A stretch of DNA of 64,000 nucleotides, taken from positions 1 through 64,000 of the forward strand of contig JAHCIO010000019.1 of NCBI GenBank assembly GCA_026129185.1. The letters are read 5' to 3'. Below, one piece after another: positions 41,864-48,667 of the stretch. This DNA comes from Promineifilum sp019695075 (GTDB lineage Bacteria; Chloroflexota; Anaerolineae; Promineifilales; Promineifilaceae). Both the position numbers and the translations under genes were made by a program. Below the pieces are notes generated by a model that was given only the letters and a program-made list of their open reading frames with translations, was not told the DNA's origin and ran no database searches. Within the stretch, counting starts at the first letter, position 1. The number at the start of each line of letters is the position of its first letter.

Positions 41864-43888
41864 ATGACCGACAACGAAGCCGCCGCGCCGCGGCTGACTC
41901 GAGCCGATGACCTCTACCTGTTTCAATTGCCCTCCGACCCGCAGATCTCACCCGACGGCGCGCAGGTGGCCTTCTGCGTCCAGCGCGTGGAGCGCGAGAC
42001 GGAGAAGAAATACGCCAACCTGTGGCTGGCCGACAGCGACGGCGGCCGCCTACGCCAGTTCACCCACGGCAAATGGGCCGACAGCCAGCCGCGCTGGTCG
42101 CCCGACGGCCGGACGCTGGCCTTCCTGTCCAACCGCGGCAACGACGAGCAGGCCCAACTCTACCTGCTGCCGACCGACGGCGGCGAGGCCCGGCCACTGA
42201 CCGACCTGAAGGGCAACTTCGCCAACTACGAATGGTCGCCCGACGGCGCGAAGCTCGTCTGCCAGTTTCGCCGGAAGGACGCTGACGCCCTGGAGCGCGA
42301 GAAGGACGAGGCCAAGAAGAAGCTCGGCGTCTCCTTCCGCCACATCACCCGCGCCGACTACAAGTTCGACGGCGCGGGCTATCTGCCCCAAGAGCACTGG
42401 CACGTCTGGGTCATCGACGCGACGACGGGCGCGGCCACGCAACTCACCGAGGGCGACCACGACGAGACGGAGCCGCGCTGGTCGCCCGACGGGCAGAGCA
42501 TCCTCTTCGCCGCCAATCGCAGCGACCGGCCGGATATGGACCTGGACGCGACGGAGCTATACCTGATCCCGGCCGAAGGCGGCGAGGCGAAGCAACTGGA
42601 GACGCGCCCCGGCCGCAAGTTCGCCGCTGTCTTCTCGCCCGATGGGCAGCACGTGGCCTATCTGGGGCGCGACAAGCCCGGCCGCTGGTATCAGAACGCG
42701 CGGCTCTACGTGGCCCCGCTGGCCGGCGGCGGCGCGCGCGAGGTGGGCGGCGATCTGGACCTGCACCTGTCCGGGGCGACGAACGGCGACGTGTTCAACG
42801 ACTCCACGCCGTCGCTGCCGATCTGGTCGGCCGACAGCCGGCGCGTGGCCTGCGTGGCGACGACGCGCGGCAACGAGTGGCTACTCTCGCTGAATGTCTT
42901 CGAGCCGAACGACGCGCCGCAATGGCTGATCGCCGAAGCGGGCGTGCTGGGCGGCTACACCTTCGACCGGGCGCGGCAGCGCGTGGCCTACCTGTGGTCA
43001 ACGCTCGACGACCCGGCGCAACTGGTCGTCCGCGGCCTGGGCCACGACGACGCGACCGGGCCGCGAACGCTGACGGCGCTCAACCCGTGGCTGCCGGAGA
43101 TCGAGACGGGCGCGATCGAAGAGGTGTGGTTCAAGGCGTATGACGGCCACGACCTGCACGGCTGGATTCTCAAGCCGCCTGGTTTCGATCCGTCGCAGCG
43201 CTACCCGTCGATCCTGCAAATCCACGGCGGGCCGCAGACGCAGTACGGCAACATCTACATGCATGAGTTCCACTACCTGGCCGCCGCCGGCTACGTCGTC
43301 TATTGGAGCAACCCGCGCGGCAGCCAGGGCTATGGCGAGGCCGTCACCGGGGCCATCTACGGCCAGTGGGGCACGGTCGATTACGACGACGTCATGGCCT
43401 GGGCCGACACTGTAGAGAAGCGGCCCTACATCGACCCGGAGCGCATGGGCGTCACCGGCGGCAGCTACGGCGGCTACATGACCACGCTGATCATCGGCCG
43501 CACCCAGCGCTTCAAGGCCGCCGTGGCCCAGCGCGTCGTCAGCAACTTCCTCAGCTTCTACGGTTCCAGCGACCTGAACGCCGGGTTGGAGCATCTGGCC
43601 GGCACGGCCGCGCCGTGGGACGACGTTCTGACCAACTGGGCGCAGTCGCCCATCAGCGCCATCGGCAACGCCCGCACGCCAACGCTGGTCATCCACAGCG
43701 AGAACGACCACCGTTGCGACCCGGAGCAGGGCGAGCAGGTGTTCGTCGCCCTGCGCCGGCTGGGCGTTGACACCGAGTTGCTGCTGCTGCCGGGCGAGTC
43801 GCACGGCGTCAGTCGCGGCGGCCGGACCGACCGGCGCATCGCCCGGCTGGAATATATGTTGGGCTGGTTTGAGCGCTATCTGAAGTGA
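41864..43888 (+). CDS. S9-family prolyl oligopeptidase-like peptidase
   Basis: A 674-residue peptidase of the acylaminoacyl-peptidase branch. Residues 1-400 form a TolB/WD-type beta-propeller (WSPDGRTLAFLSNRG, WSPDGAKLVCQF, WSPDGQSILFAANRS, FSPDGQHVAYLGR). The alpha/beta-hydrolase domain follows with the nucleophile Ser534 in GGSYGGYMTT, catalytic Asp in VIHSENDHRCDPEQ and His in GESHGVSRGG. No signal peptide, so cytoplasmic. GGAG is at 7-10 bp upstream of the ATG. The next gene starts 11 bp downstream. Confidence 0.94.
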   Translation: MTDNEAAAPRLTRADDLYLFQLPSDPQISPDGAQVAFCVQRVERETEKKYANLWLADSDGGRLRQFTHGKWADSQPRWSPDGRTLAFLSNRGNDEQAQLYLLPTDGGEARPLTDLKGNFANYEWSPDGAKLVCQFRRKDADALEREKDEAKKKLGVSFRHITRADYKFDGAGYLPQEHWHVWVIDATTGAATQLTEGDHDETEPRWSPDGQSILFAANRSDRPDMDLDATELYLIPAEGGEAKQLETRPGRKFAAVFSPDGQHVAYLGRDKPGRWYQNARLYVAPLAGGGAREVGGDLDLHLSGATNGDVFNDSTPSLPIWSADSRRVACVATTRGNEWLLSLNVFEPNDAPQWLIAEAGVLGGYTFDRARQRVAYLWSTLDDPAQLVVRGLGHDDATGPRTLTALNPWLPEIETGAIEEVWFKAYDGHDLHGWILKPPGFDPSQRYPSILQIHGGPQTQYGNIYMHEFHYLAAAGYVVYWSNPRGSQGYGEAVTGAIYGQWGTVDYDDVMAWADTVEKRPYIDPERMGVTGGSYGGYMTTLIIGRTQRFKAAVAQRVVSNFLSFYGSSDLNAGLEHLAGTAAPWDDVLTNWAQSPISAIGNARTPTLVIHSENDHRCDPEQGEQVFVALRRLGVDTELLLLPGESHGVSRGGRTDRRIARLEYMLGWFERYLK

Positions 43889-43899
43889 GGGGAAAAGTC

Positions 43900-45195
43900 A
43901 TGAACCGGAAGTTCCGTCACCTGCTCCTGTTGCTAGCCCTGCTGGGGGCGCTGCCGGCCGTGGCCACGACCGTGGCCACTGTCCACGGCCAGACCGAGCC
44001 GCCCATCTCCACCTTCCTGCCGCTGATCGACGTCGGCGACGATTGGCAGGCGTCGGAGTACGCCACCGACATCGCCTTCGGCGACGTGGACGGCGACGGC
44101 CGCGACGAGGTGGCCATTGTCCGCAATGCCGTCATCGGGCCGCGCGTGCTGCTGCTCGATGACGCCGAAGCCGATTTCGCGCCGCTGATGACGTTCGGCG
44201 ATGCCTGGGGCGCGGGTTCCTACGCCACCAGCGTCGCCCTGGGCGACGTGGACGGCGACGGCCGGGACGAGATCGGCCTGACGCGGGCGACGTCGATCAA
44301 CGAGCGGGCCATCCTCTACGACGACGCCGCGGCCGACTTCGCCGTGCTGGAGACGTGGGGCGCGGACTGGGACACGACCGTCCACGGCGTGGCCATCGCC
44401 TTTGGCGACACCGACGGCGACGGCGAGGCCGAGGTCGTCCTGGCCCACAACGGCGGCAGCGGCCCGCGCGTCTTCGCCTACGACAGCGCCGCGGCCGGCT
44501 TCGCCTTCCTGTGGGACGCGGCCGACGACTGGGGCAACCTGGCCGTGGCCACCAGCGTCGCCCTGGGCGACGCCGACGGCGACGGCCGGGCCGAGGTCGG
44601 CGTCACCCGCCGCCACGACAGCAACGCCCGCGTCTTTCTCTTTGCCGGCGACGACGGCGAGCAGCTTTGGGCGACGGGCAACAGCTGGGGAGCCGGGGCG
44701 TGGGCAACCGACATCGCCTTTGGCAACGTCGATGCCGACGCCGCCGATGAGATCGGCGTGGCCCGGCGCAACTCGGTCAACGAGCGCGGCTTTGTCTTCG
44801 ACGATGCCGCCGCCGGCTTCGCCGTCCTGGCCCGCTTCGGCGAGTCGTGGAATACCAGCGCCTACGGCACGAGCATCGCCTTCGGCGACGTGGACAACGA
44901 CGGCCGCGACGAGGTAGGCCTGGCCCGCCAGACGACCATCAACCCGCGCTTCTACATCCACGACGACGCCCTGGCCGAGGGGCCGTTCGCCGAAATCTGG
45001 GCCGGCGGCTCGCGCTGGCCGGGCGAGGACTTCGCCACGGCCATCGCCTTCGGGCAGGTAAATGCCACGCCGGCGCTGGAGCTGGGCGTCGGCCGGCGCA
45101 CAGCCGACGGGCCGCGCGCCTGGGTCTACGCGCCCGGCTGGTCGACGCGGCTGCCGTTCATCACCGGTGGACCGGAGGAAGAACCGGGGCCGTAG
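43900..45195 (+). CDS. Secreted seven-repeat FG-GAP-like beta-propeller
   Basis: A 431-residue exported protein. The signal peptide ends near AVATTVATVHGQ. Seven repeats of about 55 residues follow, each with a line like AIAFGDVDGDGRDEVGLAR (43900-frame repeats begin near residues 48, 104, 160, 218, 274, 331 and 387). In six of them DxDxDGxxE/D could bind calcium as in VCBS/FG-GAP propellers; the seventh has lost it. Seven repeats fit a closed seven-bladed propeller. No enzymatic domain is attached. It follows the S9 peptidase by 11 bp and is probably co-transcribed. Confidence 0.82.
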   Translation: MNRKFRHLLLLLALLGALPAVATTVATVHGQTEPPISTFLPLIDVGDDWQASEYATDIAFGDVDGDGRDEVAIVRNAVIGPRVLLLDDAEADFAPLMTFGDAWGAGSYATSVALGDVDGDGRDEIGLTRATSINERAILYDDAAADFAVLETWGADWDTTVHGVAIAFGDTDGDGEAEVVLAHNGGSGPRVFAYDSAAAGFAFLWDAADDWGNLAVATSVALGDADGDGRAEVGVTRRHDSNARVFLFAGDDGEQLWATGNSWGAGAWATDIAFGNVDADAADEIGVARRNSVNERGFVFDDAAAGFAVLARFGESWNTSAYGTSIAFGDVDNDGRDEVGLARQTTINPRFYIHDDALAEGPFAEIWAGGSRWPGEDFATAIAFGQVNATPALELGVGRRTADGPRAWVYAPGWSTRLPFITGGPEEEPGP

Positions 45196-45201
45196 GCGAA
45201 C

Positions 45202-46062
45202 TCAGCCGCCCAGCCCCTGGTCTTGCAGCCAGTGGAGGACGACGGCGGCCGTGTCGGCCGGCGCTTCGGCGGTCAGCATATGGCCGACGCCGTCCATCTC
45301 GACGAACGTCGCCGCGGGCTGGAGGTTCTGCCACAGCGCCCACGCCTCCGGGTAGAGCGTGTCCGACTGTGTGCCGCGCACGGCCAGCGTCGGCAGCCGC
45401 AGACCGGGTAGCTCGTCCCAGACGTTGGCCGGCGGCCGGGCGTAGAAGCGCGCTTCCCACTCGCGCGGGTAGCGCAGCACCACCTCGCCCGTGGCCGGGT
45501 CGTCGCCCAGACCGTCGTTGACGTAGTCCCACAGGGCTTCGTCCGACCAGCCGGCGAAGACTGCCTTGTCGCGGAAGCGGGCGAAGGCGTCGGCGCGGCT
45601 GGGCCAGCGGTCGCGGCGGCGCAGCGCGGCCAGGACGAACGGCCGTTCGGCGGCCATCTGCGGGTGCGCCTGCACGGCCGCCAGGACGTGCGGCGGCAGA
45701 AAAACCGGCTCGATGAGGGCCAGCGCCCGGAAGCGCTCCGGCTGCCGGCGGGCGGCGATCATCGTCGCCACCGCGCCCAGCGAGTGGCCCACGCCGATGA
45801 CCTGTTCCAGCCCCTGCTGGTCGAGAAAGCGCAGCAGGTCGTCGGCGATGGCGTCCCAGGTGAAGTCGATGGCGGCCTCCGGCGGGCCGGCGGCGTCGCT
45901 GCCGGGCGACACGGGCCACAGCGGCCGGTGGTGGGCGGCCAGGACGTGGTAGTGTCCGGCCAGGTGACCCAGGAATTGCCGGAAGGAGCCGGGCGTGTAG
46001 GCATTGGGGTGGGAGAAGTGCAGCACGGGGCCGCGTCCGCCGAAGTCGTCGTAAGGGATCAT
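45202..46062 (-). CDS. Alpha/beta hydrolase
   Basis: A 286-residue hydrolase. The N-terminus MIPYDDFGGRGPVLHFSHPN carries the oxyanion strand, the nucleophile elbow is GVGHSLGAVATM, and LRLPTLAVRGTQSDTLYPEA and EMDGVGHMLTAEAP bring the acid and His. It resembles epoxide hydrolase/esterase-like proteins; substrate unknown. The start at 46062 is chosen because the fold begins there; upstream sequence in the same frame lies antisense/overlapping the FRG gene region and lacks homology. It follows the FRG gene by 32 bp on the same strand. Confidence 0.85.
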   Translation of the reverse strand: MIPYDDFGGRGPVLHFSHPNAYTPGSFRQFLGHLAGHYHVLAAHHRPLWPVSPGSDAAGPPEAAIDFTWDAIADDLLRFLDQQGLEQVIGVGHSLGAVATMIAARRQPERFRALALIEPVFLPPHVLAAVQAHPQMAAERPFVLAALRRRDRWPSRADAFARFRDKAVFAGWSDEALWDYVNDGLGDDPATGEVVLRYPREWEARFYARPPANVWDELPGLRLPTLAVRGTQSDTLYPEAWALWQNLQPAATFVEMDGVGHMLTAEAPADTAAVVLHWLQDQGLGG

Positions 46063-46094
46063 AGCAGTATCGGTATGGGTCTGTTGTCCGGCGC

Positions 46095-46886
46095 TCAACC
46101 GTTGGCGTGCGGCGTGTAATGCCGCCGCAGCCAGACGCTCAGGCCGTCGAGGCCGGGAAAGAGCACGCGCTCGGTGATGTTGGCCTGGTCGAGCTTGTCG
46201 CGAATCTCCCACTTGAGCGCCGCGGGGATGATGTAGCGAATGTGGAACTCCGGCCGCGCCGCCAGCCACTCATCCACGCGCGTCGTGGCGCTGGACATGA
46301 CCGACAGCAGCGCGTACTGGTTCACCACACGGTCATCGATCGACGGCGGTTCCAGAAAGAGCAGGCCCGGCTCGTCCTGGGCCGTGGCCAGGCCGTCGAT
46401 GCCCGGGGCGACGCGGTCGAGCATCTCCACGGTGAACAGGTCGGCGCCCTCCTTCCGCAGTTCGTTCTGCAAACGCTCCGGCAGCGCGGCGTGAACCTTG
46501 ACGTAGTCCACCGCCCAGATGACGCCGTCGCGGTCGAAGGCTTCCGTGTTGGCCGTGGCGAAGTGCATAGCCACGTAGGGCGAGAACGTCCAGTCCATCA
46601 GCCGCGTCGGCAGGCCGTGGTGCTGGGCCAGCGTCAGCCAGTTCCAGTTGGAGTCGTCGGGCACGGCGTCGCGGTGGGCATACTTGCGGAAGTTGCGCAG
46701 CAGGTGCTTCTCCAGCCGGTTATAGCCGACGCCCAGGCGCATCAGCGAGGTGGACAGGTCATAGCGCGCGTCGGACAGGCCGCGAAAGGCCAGTTGCGCC
46801 CGAAAGCGGTTGATGGTGGGCTGCCAGGCGGGCTGGAACAGCTTGTCGTGCAGGTCGAGCCAACTCTCGACGAGAATGTCGCTCAT
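46095..46886 (-). CDS. FRG-domain protein, third gene of an antitoxin-toxin-FRG operon
   Basis: A 263-residue protein with one FRG domain: the name-giving Phe34-Arg35-Gly36 in AQLAFRGLSDARYDLSTSL, the helical RLEKHLLRNFRKYA, and the diagnostic AQHHGLPTRLMDWTFSPYVA followed by FLEPPSIDDRVVNQYALLS. FRG is a domain of unknown biochemical function that is common in variable and phage-related gene neighbourhoods. Its ATG overlaps the stop of the PIN toxin by 4 bp (ATGA), so its translation should be coupled to the toxin. An ATG at 46925 is an alternative start that would overlap the toxin more deeply. Confidence 0.88.
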   Translation of the reverse strand: MSDILVESWLDLHDKLFQPAWQPTINRFRAQLAFRGLSDARYDLSTSLMRLGVGYNRLEKHLLRNFRKYAHRDAVPDDSNWNWLTLAQHHGLPTRLMDWTFSPYVAMHFATANTEAFDRDGVIWAVDYVKVHAALPERLQNELRKEGADLFTVEMLDRVAPGIDGLATAQDEPGLLFLEPPSIDDRVVNQYALLSVMSSATTRVDEWLAARPEFHIRYIIPAALKWEIRDKLDQANITERVLFPGLDGLSVWLRRHYTPHANG

Positions 46887-47329
46887 GCCGTCGCGTCGTT
46901 CCAGTCGCCGATCCAGTGGACCCACTCCAGCCCGGCCGCCTGGGCCGCGGCGGCCAGGCGGCGGTCGGCGGTCCAGAAATGCGCGTCTTCGCGCGCGGCG
47001 AGGGCGAGGTACTGGGCGTCATAGGCTTTGCTCTGGCCGATGCGTCCGGCCCAATAGAGCGCTTGCTCGTGCAACTCTGCGGTTGGGGCAATGCTCTGGA
47101 CGCCAGATTCGCGCAGTTCATAGAGTATCGGCAACGCCCTCTGCTCCCGCAATTGACCGCTGGCCACGCCACGGCGAATGGCCGTTACCAACTCATACTC
47201 CATGAGCATTGGCGCGATGAGTTGTTCACCCTGCGCGATCCAATGACTGATCGCCGCTGTCGCCAGGTCTGCATAGGGTAGGGGCAACGCCAGGGCAACG
47301 ACCAGATTGGCGTCGATAACGATTGTCAT
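46883..47329 (-). CDS. PIN-domain toxin (VapC-like)
   Basis: A 148-residue PIN ribonuclease. Acidic residues: Asp6 in MTIVIDANLVVA, Glu in MLMEYELVTAIRR, Asp in QSKAYDAQYLALA and Asp in FWTADRRLA. This is the standard VapC quartet. It overlaps the upstream RHH antitoxin stop and the downstream FRG start by 4 bp each. A family member normally cleaves tRNA or rRNA when its antitoxin is degraded. Confidence 0.9.
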   Translation of the reverse strand: MTIVIDANLVVALALPLPYADLATAAISHWIAQGEQLIAPMLMEYELVTAIRRGVASGQLREQRALPILYELRESGVQSIAPTAELHEQALYWAGRIGQSKAYDAQYLALAAREDAHFWTADRRLAAAAQAAGLEWVHWIGDWNDATA

Positions 47330-47625
47330 TCGTTCAGTCCCATCCTCTGCCAGAGTTCCTCTTCGCGCTCAGCACGATCGTTGAGGATGAGTTCGTCCGG
47401 GAACGCGCCTGATTCCAGACGAATAGCTTCACGGATTTGGGCGAGTTCGGCGATTGTCGTCAGTGTTTGCCGCTTGCGCGTTTCATCGTCACGCTCAACC
47501 AGGTAATGGGCCACAGCCTCACGGATTACTTCGGACATACTGCGCCCCTCGGCCGCGGCCAACTGCTGCAAGCTCTCGTGTTGCGCGCGCTCTAACAAAA
47601 CTTGGGTGCGATAGAGTTGGGTCAT
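47326..47625 (-). CDS. Ribbon-helix-helix antitoxin
   Basis: A 99-residue protein. The N-terminal 45 residues are a CopG/RHH unit (QLYRTQVLLERAQHESLQQL, AAAEGRSMSEVIREAVAHYL). The C-terminal half is acidic (SGAFPDELILNDRAEREEEL) and probably binds the toxin. First gene of the RHH-PIN-FRG operon; the stop overlaps the toxin ATG (ATGA). AGGTGACCT upstream of the ATG holds a ribosome site. Confidence 0.88.
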   Translation of the reverse strand: MTQLYRTQVLLERAQHESLQQLAAAEGRSMSEVIREAVAHYLVERDDETRKRQTLTTIAELAQIREAIRLESGAFPDELILNDRAEREEELWQRMGLNE

Positions 47626-47683
47626 AGGTCACCTCTAAGCTATTATATTACATCTACACATGTGTATTAGCAATCTCACAATC

Positions 47684-48112
47684 TCATCGCCCAGACTCTT
47701 TGATAAGCTGATCAATCTGCTCGGTGATTTCTCGCCTTTCAAATTCCAATTGACTCAACATATCGACTAGCCTATCCATAGATAGTGACTGGGCGTAATT
47801 CTTAGTCAACTGTGTGTGCCAAGTTATGTATTGATAATAAGCTGAACGAGCAGCCGGAGAGGATGTCATGCTAACCTTTACGTTTCCCTCTGAATCGGAA
47901 ACTAAGTCCATGCTACCTAGCGCAACTATGAGTTGCGCTATTTCGTTACGCTTTCTTTCAAGCTCGTGTAAACGAGTTTGACGTTGCCAAACAGCTTCCT
48001 GGTATCTTAAGGTTCGATTTGTCACCAAGAAGCTGAAGCCTCCGGCGATTAAGGCGCCAATTAGTGTTCCTATTAATGTGAACACTCCTATGGCCACGTC
48101 TGGATTCTCCAC
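47684..48112 (-). CDS. Small membrane-anchored coiled-coil protein
   Basis: A 142-residue protein with one N-terminal membrane helix (IGVFTLIGTLIGALIAGGFS) followed by a long helical, probably coiled-coil region (WQRQTRLHELERKRNEIAQL; LEFERREITEQIDQLIKE). No family is known to me, but the TM-plus-coil shape is common in small proteins of variable islands. The gene is clearly more A/T-rich than its neighbours, which suggests horizontal origin. It ends 59 bp upstream of the RHH antitoxin gene on the same strand, so co-transcription is possible. Confidence 0.65.
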   Translation of the reverse strand: MENPDVAIGVFTLIGTLIGALIAGGFSFLVTNRTLRYQEAVWQRQTRLHELERKRNEIAQLIVALGSMDLVSDSEGNVKVSMTSSPAARSAYYQYITWHTQLTKNYAQSLSMDRLVDMLSQLEFERREITEQIDQLIKESGR

Positions 48113-48470
48113 TTAGCAACTCCTATTGAGAATAAGCTTTGGCTCAGGGGTTGATAAATTGCTAGAAAGCAGGGTTTTAGGCGCTCGCAGCAGGAGCGGC
48201 GTCAGCAGCGTGCTGCCGATGACTACTCGTTCACTGTCGACCACGCTGCGCGCTCATCGTTCAGATAGGTGGTTGTATCAATCCCTGTCACACTTCGCGG
48301 TGCAGTCCTGAAGTGACAGCCACCCAATCCTTTGGTTTGCGCCACAGAAAAAGCAGCCAATCCTGAACTGTAACAAGTAAACAATTACCCGGTTCGATTC
48401 CAAGCTCCCGTCACACGCGGTCAGACAAGCGAATCTGGTGGCTTCGATTGACCTTAACCGATCTGGGGTA
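48113..48470. other. Non-coding stretch without a recognised feature
   Basis: About 360 bp, more A/T-rich than average, without a supported ORF on either strand. GGTTCGATTC at 48391 resembles a tRNA T-loop but no cloverleaf can be built around it. I see no promoter that I would defend. Confidence 0.4.
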
Positions 48471-48663
48471 TGTATGCAAAGTAGCGCTGGCCACGCCCGC
48501 GCCGAGTTGAAGACCCGGGGCTACTCAACGACGGTCCCTGAACAGGCCATCAGAGGTGAACGCGCGTTGTCTGAGCCGGCCTCGGCCGGCGTCGTTGCGT
48601 AGCCCGGTTGCCTTTAGGCCCGGGCAGCCTGGTCGAACAGACAGTTTCACCACTTTGCATACA
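48471..48663. mobile_element. 193-bp MITE-like or structured-RNA segment
   Basis: Bounded by perfect 12-bp inverted repeats, TGTATGCAAAGT at 48471-48482 and its complement at 48652-48663. Inside are three G/C-rich hairpins: GAGTTGA/TCAAC near 48512-48540, GCCGGCC/GGCCGGC near 48576-48592, and GCCCGG/CCGGGC near 48602-48624. No ORF and no flanking duplication is seen. It ends 4 bp before the helicase stop codon. Confidence 0.5.
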
Positions 48664-48667
48664 CGAC

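Noticed and set aside
48391..48400. tRNA T-loop-like GGTTCGATTC
   Set aside because: The flanking bases do not pair into a T-arm, and no acceptor stem or anticodon arm can be drawn.
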